A DNA stretch of 6,710 bases from an uncultured Clostridia bacterium (GCA_934179885.1 CAKPQY010000043.1:1-6710); one strand, 5' to 3'; positions 1 through 6,517 are shown, counted from the first letter of the stretch. Notes: a model not told the origin generated them from the sequence alone. A program made the numbers and translations.

Positions 1-501
1 GCCTTAATAACAGTATTATTATATTCCCCATATGGTGCACGATATAAATTTGTTCTTTTTCCTATTATTTTTTCAATTTTGTCATTGCTTACTTCTATCT
101 CTTCTATATTTTTTTCATAACTCAAATTATTTACATGCGGATGTGTATTACTATGACTTCCGTATTTCATGTCCCGCTTCATTTATCTTTTTTACATACT
201 CTGGATATTTATCTATCCAGTCACCCACCATAAAGAATGTTATTTTTACATTATTTTGTTTTAATATTTCCAATATTTTATCAATATCATCTGCATTCCA
301 TGCACAATTCATCGTTAGTGCTATTTTATTTTCTTCTGTTTTTACATTATATATTGGCAACAATTTATTCGAGTTAGATGATGTCTCTACAGTTTCTCCA
401 TCCATAAAATTAATGTTACTTGCTGCAAAAAATAACATTACCACTGTTAATACCGATACTAAATACGCATAAATTTTATCTTTTCTAAACACAAAAAACA
501 T
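1..501 (-). pseudogene. Polysaccharide deacetylase (NodB/PdaB-like), frameshifted, 3' end outside window
   Basis: The start at 501 is supported by AGGTGA four bases upstream and by an N-terminal hydrophobic segment (about residues 10-27) that should be a signal peptide or membrane anchor. The NodB fold follows: a motif 1 region (LTMNCAW, 62-68), then KITFFMVGDWIDKYPE, then GHEI. Here an extra base (plus-strand G at 162) shifts the frame and stops translation after about 116 residues. Dropping that base restores GSHSNTHPH (metal-binding motif 2, H116 and H120) and later LYRAPYGEY (motif 3), which run open to the window edge. The family removes N-acetyl groups from cell-wall glycans outside the membrane. 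The gene sits 18 bases after a CwlD-like amidase, which suggests a cortex or cell-wall role. The usual motif 1 aspartate is Asn65, so activity is uncertain even in the repaired frame. Family assignment is secure; the substrate is inferred. Confidence 0.85.
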
Positions 502-505
502 ATAA

Positions 506-511
506 TCACCT
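506..511 (-). promoter_or_regulatory. Ribosome binding site of the deacetylase gene
   Basis: AGGTGA lies four bases before the ATG at 501, inside the 18-base gap after the amidase stop. It supports co-transcription of the two genes and fixes the deacetylase start. Confidence 0.6.
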
Positions 512-519
512 AAAAGATT

Positions 520-1240
520 TTATTCATTAAAATAATCAATTATTCCATTAAAAATTCCCCACGCAAGTTTATCTTGATATTCGTCATCTAACAATTGTTG
601 TTCTTCTTCTGGATTAGATAAAAAACCGCATTCAACAATTGATATTGGTATTTCAACATGTTTCATAATATAAACTGTATCTAATTTCATTGCAACCCTT
701 TTATTTTCTTTTTGAATCGCATCATTTAGATTTGATTGAATTTTCTTTGCTAGATTAATGCTTTTTTCATTTTTGCTATTGTAAAAACATTGCCATCCCC
801 AGTATTGTTGTTGTGGTATTTTATTTAAGTGAATACTTACAAAAATATCTGCACTAGAACTATTACCAATTTTTACTCTATTTCTAATATCTGATATTTT
901 CTTTTCTCTTAAGGTATTCTTATCCAAATCATAAATAGCATTTTCATCAGAACGCGTTAAAATAACTGTACATCCACTTTGCTCTAATAAATTCTGTAAT
1001 TTTAAAGCAATTTTTAAATTTGTTTCCGCTTCTGTAGTTCCTCTACTGCTTTGCGCTCCTTCATCTGGAATGCCATGTCCGTGCGTCTACAACAATTACT
1101 TTTCCTGAAACAGGTGTTGATGCTGTTTCTTGTACTTCTTGATCTAAATCAATTTTCGTTCCTTCATAAGAATATGCAAATATTCCTAATAATAAACAAA
1201 TTACAACAATACTAATTTTCTTTTTATTAATTACTATCAT
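520..1240 (-). pseudogene. cwlD: CwlD-like N-acetylmuramoyl-L-alanine amidase, frameshifted
   Basis: Amidase_3 family zinc enzyme that cleaves the bond between MurNAc and L-Ala. CwlD acts in forespore cortex maturation, making the substrate for the PdaA deacetylase that forms muramic delta-lactam. The ATG at 1240 has AAAGGGG six bases upstream and starts a hydrophobic export/anchor segment (about residues 9-22). Translation reads to GKVIVVDA, then an extra base (plus-strand G at 1081) shifts the frame to a quick stop. Removing it gives one 239-residue protein, near the length of Bacillus CwlD. In that protein GHG (His55), Glu70 (EAETNL), His137 (SIHLN) and catalytic Glu203 (IVECGFLSNP) are all present. 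The CwlD-type segment IPQQQYWGWQCFYN and the ending YFNE also fit. As given, only the C-terminal 520-927 portion stays open, with a weak TTG start. The symbol is by family resemblance. Confidence 0.85.
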
Positions 1241-1246
1241 CTTTTT

Positions 1247-1253
1247 CCCCTTT
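1247..1253 (-). promoter_or_regulatory. Ribosome binding site of the CwlD-like gene
   Basis: AAAGGGG lies six bases before the ATG at 1240. It supports the full-length start, and so the view that the downstream open segment (520-927) is not an independent short gene. No convincing promoter is visible between this site and the terminator hairpin just upstream. The operon may be read from a promoter overlapping that hairpin or by read-through. Confidence 0.6.
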
Positions 1254-1271
1254 CCGGCTTTATTAGGTCGT

Positions 1272-1306
1272 AAAAAAACTCTTAATAAAAAATATTAAGA
1301 GTTTTT
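1272..1306 (-). terminator. Rho-independent terminator of the Nudix gene
   Basis: A perfect 14-bp inverted repeat (1274-1287 against 1293-1306) has a five-base loop, followed on the minus strand by an uninterrupted T run down to 1272. It lies about 50 bases past the Nudix stop codon. The arms are AT-rich with an AGAG/CTCT core. The hairpin is symmetrical enough to work in both directions, but no plus-strand gene needs it. Confidence 0.85.
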
Positions 1307-1359
1307 AATTTTATTCTTATTTTTTAAGTTTTTATTCTATATAATATTTAATCTATATT

Positions 1360-1905
1360 TTAATAATTTTCTAAAACATACTTTCTTTTATCCTTTAACA
1401 ATTTCATTTCTCTGCAAAAATCATCATTATCCCAATTACAAAAAGTATAATTTAAATCATTATTACTTTTAGCCAACTCCATCTCTTCAATTGTAACATA
1501 TTTAACTTCTGCAACTTCTTCTTTTTGCAATATATAATCATCTATTTTATAATTTACTACAAAAATAAAATTATAAGCAAATCTCCTATTTTTATCATCA
1601 CTTTTATGAACATCTTCTACTTTAATTTGTTCTTTAGAAATTTCAATTCCTAATTCCTCTTTTACTTCTCTAAATATTGCCTCTTCTACAGTTTCTCCTG
1701 CATCTACTTGTCCACCAGTTTTAGCCCATTTATTAGGATTTCTTTTTTTATTTGCAGTTCTTTTTTGTAAAAGAATTTCTCCTTTTTCATTCATTATCCA
1801 ACAAGAAACGGTTCTTCTCCATAATCCTTTTTCATATGCTATCCATCTTTCCTCAACTTGACCTGTTAATTCATTATTTTCATCTACTACATCTATTAGT
1901 TCCAT
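1360..1905 (-). CDS. Nudix hydrolase, isopentenyl-diphosphate-isomerase-like subgroup
   Basis: A 181-residue cytoplasmic protein with a textbook Nudix box, GX5EX7REUXEEXGU, at residues 65-87 (G65, E71, R79, E80, E83, E84, G86). These glutamates bind the metal that activates water for attack on a nucleoside or other X-linked diphosphate. The N-terminus (ELIDVVDENNELTG, then WRRTVSCWIMNEKGEILLQKR) is typical of the Nudix subgroup related to IPP isomerase, often annotated as NUDIX domain proteins of unknown substrate. The ATG at 1905 has AAGGGG seven bases upstream. The gene stands alone between its own promoter and a strong terminator, so neighbours do not reveal its substrate. House-cleaning of damaged nucleotides is one possibility. 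The domain call is secure; the substrate is unknown. Confidence 0.93.
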   Translation of the reverse strand: MELIDVVDENNELTGQVEERWIAYEKGLWRRTVSCWIMNEKGEILLQKRTANKKRNPNKWAKTGGQVDAGETVEEAIFREVKEELGIEISKEQIKVEDVHKSDDKNRRFAYNFIFVVNYKIDDYILQKEEVAEVKYVTIEEMELAKSNNDLNYTFCNWDNDDFCREMKLLKDKRKYVLENY

Positions 1906-1936
1906 TTAATATCCCCTTATTATTTTATTAATAAAT

Positions 1937-1945
1937 ATTATAACA
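1937..1945 (-). promoter_or_regulatory. Extended -10 promoter for the Nudix gene
   Basis: The minus strand reads TGTTATAAT here, an exact extended -10 element (TGnTATAAT). It lies about 31 bases before the Nudix ATG. No good -35 hexamer is present at 16-18 bp spacing (only T-rich sequence), as is common with extended -10 promoters. The predicted transcript has a short leader of about 25 bases. Confidence 0.6.
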
Positions 1946-1975
1946 TAACATTTTACAAAAAATAAATTAAAATTC

Positions 1976-2008
1976 AAAAAAATTGCAAACTTTTACATCT
2001 GCAATTTT
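1976..2008 (-). terminator. Rho-independent terminator of the Ig-like/GGDEF operon
   Basis: A 9-bp inverted repeat (AAAATTGCA at 1979-1987 with TGCAATTTT at 2000-2008) has a 12-base loop. On the minus strand it runs into more T residues (1978-1976). It begins about 10 bases after the GGDEF stop codon. The stem is weak in GC, so termination may be partial. Confidence 0.65.
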
Positions 2009-2017
2009 ATCAATTAT

Positions 2018-2944
2018 TTATTTTTTCCTTCTATCAATAGCATAACTACTTCCCATTATAGATTTAGCCACATGCTTTACCTGAGCACCAACTTCCCCTA
2101 TCTCTAGCATATTAGCAAATCTACCTTTATCAGCCTCAACAACACCAATAGAAATTGATGTAAGAGGAAACTGTTCTATTACACCCTTTCTATTCGCAAC
2201 CTCTATATAACCATTTTCACTATCTTCTTCAGTAAAAAATTTAGTTACCTCAGCATCAAAACTTGCTATTATACTTTGACAAATTTCTTCACAATGTATT
2301 GAAGGAATTATAGCAACAAAATCATCTCCACCAATATGTCCAACAAATGAACCTTCAGGAATGTGTGAATGAATACATCTTACTATTGTATCAGCAGTAA
2401 ATTTTATAATTTCATCACCTTTTAAAAATCCGTATACATCATTATAAGCTTTAAAGTTATCTAAATCTAAATACAATACAGAAAATTCTTCTCCATTAGA
2501 TATTCTTTTTTTCAATTCTGCATGTATTTGTACATTTCCTGGTAATCCTGTAAGTGGACTAATTCTTCTATTTATAGTAAGTAATCTGCTTAAATTCTTT
2601 ATTGTAAAATAAAGATATTGAGCATTTACTGGCTTTTTTATATAATATTCCACTGATTCTTTTAATATTTTTATTCTATGTTCTTTATCAGAATTAGATG
2701 AAACCACAATTATAGGAGTTATACTATTATCTTCATCATTTCTTATCTTTTTACATAACTCAATCACATCAACATCTATTGCATCTTCATTAATGATTAT
2801 TATAGATGGTATGTTCTTTAAAGCAATATTTATTTGGTCTGATTTTACACTTATAAATTTATATTCAGGATCATTTTTAAATAATTCTCTAAATACCAAT
2901 ATTGAAGATTCATCATCATCTATTATATAAATTTCCTGTATCAT
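2018..2944 (-). CDS. Response-regulator-like GGDEF protein (probable diguanylate cyclase) with degenerate receiver
   Basis: A 308-residue soluble protein. Residues 1-120 form a receiver (REC) domain: acidic pocket D9-D11, switch region VVSS (80-83) and the conserved lysine before proline at 104-105 are present. However, the phospho-acceptor position at the end of strand 3 is Asn52 (IIIIN-EDA). Residues 130-305 are a GGDEF domain: LTGLPGN, LDLDNFKAYNDVYGFLKGDE (metal and GTP binding) and the signature GGDDF at 205-209, so c-di-GMP synthesis from two GTP is likely. No RxxD inhibitory site occurs at the expected five-residue spacing upstream of GGDDF, so classical product inhibition is not expected. 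The ATG at 2944 has AGGAGG four bases upstream. It follows the Ig-like membrane protein gene by 42 bases and probably shares its transcript. The input signal is unknown. Confidence 0.9.
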   Translation of the reverse strand: MIQEIYIIDDDESSILVFRELFKNDPEYKFISVKSDQINIALKNIPSIIIINEDAIDVDVIELCKKIRNDEDNSITPIIVVSSNSDKEHRIKILKESVEYYIKKPVNAQYLYFTIKNLSRLLTINRRISPLTGLPGNVQIHAELKKRISNGEEFSVLYLDLDNFKAYNDVYGFLKGDEIIKFTADTIVRCIHSHIPEGSFVGHIGGDDFVAIIPSIHCEEICQSIIASFDAEVTKFFTEEDSENGYIEVANRKGVIEQFPLTSISIGVVEADKGRFANMLEIGEVGAQVKHVAKSIMGSSYAIDRRKK

Positions 2945-2986
2945 TTTTCCTCCTCTGCTTTATCTCTTGCACTTCATTTTTCAGTA

Positions 2987-3931
2987 CTATTCTTTTACAA
3001 ATTTTACTATACCTGTTTCTTCACTAACACCATTAGAATTATATACTGTTACTTCTATTATGTTTTCTCCTGCTTTTAATTTCAAACTGTCTGGCAATAC
3101 ATATTGTAGTTCTTTCATATCTTTTTCTTCCAAATTTAGTACAAACTCTTGATTTTCATCTTGGTCTAATCTAAATTCAATTTTTGAAAGTTTTTCATCA
3201 TCTGATGCCTGAATTACAAAGTGTTCTTTTTGTTCATCGACGCTAACACTTACTTTTGGCTTTGAAACACCATTTATTTTTTGTTGTTTTATATCAGTAT
3301 TATTATTTTCATCAACAACAATTACAGTTAATGTGTGTAATCCTTTTATTGCGTCTATCTCTTCTTCAATAGATGTATTATTTATCTCTAATGTTTTTTC
3401 TTCTTCTTCATCCCATCTATATGTCATATATAATATTGTTGTATCACCTTCATATGTTATTTTTATTTTATTTCCTGAAACCTCAATATTTATATTGCTT
3501 TCAATTTTATATTGTTTTTCATATGTCATTTCTTTTCCATCTTCATCTACAATTAAAACATGTAAAGTATTAGTTCCCGAAGGTATACTTATTTTTTTCT
3601 CAAGATACTTTCCGTTATTTCCACTTACAACTGTGTTTTCTCCACCATTCCAGTTGTATTCGACCCTAGCTATATTCTTTTTATGCGTAATTTTTAACAT
3701 AATTACATTATTTGTTTTATTTTCGATAGAAATTGTTGGCTCTATATTTTGTTCTTGCTTATAATTTTTATTTTCATATGTTGCATAAAATCCTATTCCT
3801 ATTAAAAATATTCCAAATATTAGCATTGCTACACCAAAAAATTTTAGTATGCTTCCTATTGCAATAGGCTGCACATTTCTATTTTTTTTCTTATTGTCCG
3901 TTGGCATACTTGTTGAAAGTATTTGATTCAT
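2987..3931 (-). CDS. Membrane-anchored protein with three Ig-like repeats, function unknown
   Basis: A 314-residue protein I do not recognise by name. Residues 1-27 are polar and lysine-rich (KKKNRN), 28-50 form one strong membrane helix (FFGVAMLIFGIFLIGIGFYA), and the rest should be outside the cell. The outer part contains three diverged beta-sandwich-like repeats (about 63-143, 146-221, 224-313). They share a strand of the type I-A-R-V-E-Y-N-W / L-Y-M-T-Y-R-W / L-S-K-I-E-F-R-L and a closing pattern G-x-(N/H)-x-(L/I)-x-V-x-(I/V/T)-(V/Y), followed by DEDGKE-, DENNNT- or NSNGVS-like turns. This is typical of bacterial Ig-like modules that bind ligands or act as spacers. The ATG at 3931 has GAGGTG six bases upstream. 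It is the first gene of an operon with the GGDEF protein, so a sensing or surface-adhesion role linked to c-di-GMP is possible but inferred. Confidence 0.85.
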   Translation of the reverse strand: MNQILSTSMPTDNKKKNRNVQPIAIGSILKFFGVAMLIFGIFLIGIGFYATYENKNYKQEQNIEPTISIENKTNNVIMLKITHKKNIARVEYNWNGGENTVVSGNNGKYLEKKISIPSGTNTLHVLIVDEDGKEMTYEKQYKIESNINIEVSGNKIKITYEGDTTILYMTYRWDEEEEKTLEINNTSIEEEIDAIKGLHTLTVIVVDENNNTDIKQQKINGVSKPKVSVSVDEQKEHFVIQASDDEKLSKIEFRLDQDENQEFVLNLEEKDMKELQYVLPDSLKLKAGENIIEVTVYNSNGVSEETGIVKFVKE

Positions 3932-3970
3932 ATATTACACCTCTATTTACTTTTGTATTTTTACAAAGAA

Positions 3971-3999
3971 ATTATAACATAAGCATTTTTAAAAGTAAA
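3971..3999 (-). promoter_or_regulatory. Promoter of the Ig-like/GGDEF operon
   Basis: On the minus strand TTTACT (-35, plus 3994-3999) and TATAAT (-10, plus 3971-3976) are separated by exactly 17 bp. A TG dinucleotide one base before the -10 also makes it an extended -10. It lies about 40 bases upstream of the ATG at 3931 and fits a sigma-A-type promoter. Confidence 0.72.
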
Positions 4000-4039
4000 C
4001 TATTTTAAAAATTAAGTTTTGGTTTTTTTGAACAAATAT

Positions 4040-4075
4040 AAAAAGGGATTTGGAGAACTGTCCCCATTAATCCCT
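4040..4075 (-). terminator. Rho-independent terminator of the surface protein gene
   Basis: Minus strand AGGGATT (4075-4069) pairs with AATCCCT (4050-4044). Inside it a second stem pairs GGGGA with TCTCC around a short loop, giving a long, slightly bulged hairpin followed by TTTTT. It starts about 10 bases past the TAA at 4085-4087. It is much more GC-rich than its surroundings, and the core GGGGACAGTTCTCC resembles REP-like intergenic hairpins. Confidence 0.75.
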
Positions 4076-4084
4076 CATTTTAAA

Positions 4085-6517
4085 TTATAATACAAACTTT
4101 TTAATTAGAATTATTCCACTTGCAATTGTTATTAATATAACAAATCCTAATGTAAAATAAATTCTTGTTTGACCTGTTGATACTGATAACAATACTGGTG
4201 CATCATCAATATCATCTTCTCCTGGAACTTGATTATCTGGAATTGAGTCTATATCAGGAATATTTTTATCATTATAATCTTCAGATATTTCAGCTATATT
4301 TGTTTTTAATCCTAAATTATCTTTTCCATTTATCCATGTTAGTACAACTTCTACTTCTGCACTTTCTCCAGGTTGTAATAATGTATTTTCTAATTTTCTT
4401 GTTGAAATTACATTATTTCCTTCATCTTTCCAGTCAGGGTTGTCTTCTGATACAAATTTTAATCCTTCTGGTACATAATCTGTAACTTCTTTTGCATATC
4501 CTGCAACATCACCTTCGTTTGTTACTCTAATTGAATATCTAAATTTAACAGTTACTGAATTTAGTTTCTTTCTATGGATTTCAACTTTTACGACTTGTTC
4601 TGGATCATCTTCTGCTTTATGACCAGTATCTGTTACAGTTTCTTGCCCATTTTCTATTACAATTGCTTGTGTTACCCATTTTCTTAATGCTAAGTCAAAT
4701 GTTCTTACTACCACTTTTTCAAAGTCATCATCATCTTCTTGACCAGGTATATATTCTCCTGTTTCATCATCCTTATATGATGGTAATTCACTATCTACTG
4801 GTAATACTACATTATTTGGTTTTGAATCTCTATCAGTAACAATTTGTTTATTTTCGTCTTTATATTCTGTTATATCTGCAATATTTGTTATTTTTTCTAA
4901 AGATTTTGCTGTATCTTTTACTTTACACATAATTGGAACTTCTTTATATGATAATACAATTGTTCCATCATCCTCTGTTGTTGTAGCTGCTATTAAATGA
5001 TTATTTAAATATGTAGTAGTTACTGTTCTTCCGTCTTCTGATACATTCCATCCATATTTTTCATTGAATTTGCCATCAACAAATTCTAAATATTCTGGTA
5101 AATGATCTTTAATTTCACTTGCATATCCTGCAATATCACCTTCATTGTATACTCTTAACATATATACTATATAATCATTTTTAGATACTTCTACTGGTTC
5201 TTTTGTATGATTATATGTTGCTGTTGTTATTAATTTTCCATTTTTATCAGTAGTATTTAATTTTGATGTATCAACTATTGGTGCTCTTGTATATGTTCCA
5301 TCTGAGTTCTTTAAATATTCTACATCTTCTATAGTAGTATCATCACTTACTGCTATTATAAATTTTCTTAATGCTAAATCAAATGATTGTAATATTACAT
5401 TGTCATAATCTTCATCATCTTCATATTTAATCCATTTATCTGTGCTAGAATCTCTGTCGTCTATTTCATCTCCATCACTATCTGTATCTTTTGTTATAGC
5501 AGCTTCGTTTCTTATTATTTTATTTGTTATATTTTTTGCTGTTACTTTTAAGTATACAGATACTTCTTTATAATCTGGGTTTTTATCATTTATTGTATTT
5601 TTATATTCTTTTGATGCATCAAAAGCTTTTATTAAGTTAGCACCTTCAGATGATATTTCTGCACCTTTTCCTTTTGCTAGATAATCTGTTGTTATTAATT
5701 CTACTTTATTTGTTGCAGAATTTACAGTTTTTATGTCCCATATTCCTTGATTATATTTTATTGCATTCTTTTCTTCTTCTGTTAAAGTTGTATCTGCTTT
5801 TAATTCAGCTTCAGCTTTTTCAGACCAAACAAATTCTAATCCAGCTGGTATATCTTCTGTTATTTCTGAAGCATATCCATCTAAGTCACCTTCATTATAT
5901 ACTCTAAATGTGTATTTTACTATGTCTCCTTTTTTTACAGCTACTGGTTCTTTGTTTAAAGTATATGTAGCTGTTGTAGCTGTTCCGTTTGCTAATGCTG
6001 TTATATCTACATTTTCTATTCTTTCTGGTACTTTAGTTCCATTTACTTCTACTATTCTTTTTACTAATTTTAAATCAAATGCAGCTGGTTCTAATACTAA
6101 TTTTTCAAAATCATCATCATCTTGTTGTCCTTTATAATAATATGTTGAATCTGTCAAATCTGTTTTATTGTTGCTATCTCCTATATAACTTGACATATTG
6201 TCTTTATCTACACTTGGTGCTGTAGCTGGTTCAGAATCTCTATCTTTACCAATTTCAGTTGTTATAGTTATATCATCTTCTGCATCATATTGTTCAGCTA
6301 TCCAAGCAACATTTGTTAATATTTGTTGATTTTTAGAATTTGGTTTTGCTGTAACTGTACATTCTAATTCTATAGTATCTGAATCTAATGTTGTTCCATC
6401 ATATGCAACCAAATTATTTGTTCCTGTTGTTACAAAAGTTATTTTATTTGTAGTTTCATCATATTTTACTGTATATTCATTTCCTTTTTGTGATGTGGAA
6501 ATACAACTTGCACCCAA
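4085..6517 (-). CDS. Repetitive cell-surface protein (DUF11/isopeptide-domain type), N-terminally truncated
   Basis: About 800 residues remain; no credible start or signal peptide is visible, and the first TTG (6517) lies inside foreign-looking sequence. A partial module (to about residue 136) is followed by three related modules at about 147-373, 379-600 and 607-770. Each opens with FDL(A/K)L(R/V)K, contains KEPV-V-K-(G/N)D-Y/F-RVYNEGD--GYASEI and -IP-GLEFV (or close variants), and closes with a T-N-(I/E)-A-(E/D/A)-I strand. Very acidic linkers (QQDDDDFEK, QEDDDDFEK, YEDDEDYDN) join them. A conserved Lys at the start, a central Glu and an Asn near the end of each module fit the triad of intramolecular isopeptide-bonded pilin or adhesin domains. 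One membrane helix (about 786-805) ends with IKKFVL. I see no LPxTG motif, so membrane anchoring rather than sortase attachment is likely. The ligand is unknown. Confidence 0.82.
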   Translation of the reverse strand: MGASCISTSQKGNEYTVKYDETTNKITFVTTGTNNLVAYDGTTLDSDTIELECTVTAKPNSKNQQILTNVAWIAEQYDAEDDITITTEIGKDRDSEPATAPSVDKDNMSSYIGDSNNKTDLTDSTYYYKGQQDDDDFEKLVLEPAAFDLKLVKRIVEVNGTKVPERIENVDITALANGTATTATYTLNKEPVAVKKGDIVKYTFRVYNEGDLDGYASEITEDIPAGLEFVWSEKAEAELKADTTLTEEEKNAIKYNQGIWDIKTVNSATNKVELITTDYLAKGKGAEISSEGANLIKAFDASKEYKNTINDKNPDYKEVSVYLKVTAKNITNKIIRNEAAITKDTDSDGDEIDDRDSSTDKWIKYEDDEDYDNVILQSFDLALRKFIIAVSDDTTIEDVEYLKNSDGTYTRAPIVDTSKLNTTDKNGKLITTATYNHTKEPVEVSKNDYIVYMLRVYNEGDIAGYASEIKDHLPEYLEFVDGKFNEKYGWNVSEDGRTVTTTYLNNHLIAATTTEDDGTIVLSYKEVPIMCKVKDTAKSLEKITNIADITEYKDENKQIVTDRDSKPNNVVLPVDSELPSYKDDETGEYIPGQEDDDDFEKVVVRTFDLALRKWVTQAIVIENGQETVTDTGHKAEDDPEQVVKVEIHRKKLNSVTVKFRYSIRVTNEGDVAGYAKEVTDYVPEGLKFVSEDNPDWKDEGNNVISTRKLENTLLQPGESAEVEVVLTWINGKDNLGLKTNIAEISEDYNDKNIPDIDSIPDNQVPGEDDIDDAPVLLSVSTGQTRIYFTLGFVILITIASGIILIKKFVL

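Noticed and set aside
32..472. Plus-strand open frame opposite the deacetylase
   Set aside because: It is the reverse of a clear NodB-type gene, its product is low-complexity Phe/Ser/Leu-rich, and it has no domain signal.
520..927. Independent short gene starting at the TTG at 927
   Set aside because: It is the C-terminal half of the amidase; the true start with a good ribosome binding site is at 1240 and one inserted base explains the split.
1241..1271. Riboswitch or leader RNA before the amidase gene
   Set aside because: Only about 30 bases separate the upstream terminator from the start codon, too short for a structured regulatory RNA.
3333..3764. Plus-strand open frames opposite the Ig-like protein gene
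   Set aside because: Hydrophobic low-complexity translations that mirror Glu/Lys-rich coding on the other strand; no independent support.
4700..6130. CRISPR-like or tandem DNA repeats suggested by recurring TCATCATCATC blocks
   Set aside because: These blocks encode Asp-rich linkers at module boundaries, are irregularly spaced and are not conserved as DNA repeats.
5650..6137. Plus-strand Leu- and Phe-rich open frames opposite the surface protein
   Set aside because: Antisense artefacts of a repetitive acidic protein in AT-rich DNA; no ribosome binding site or recognisable motif.
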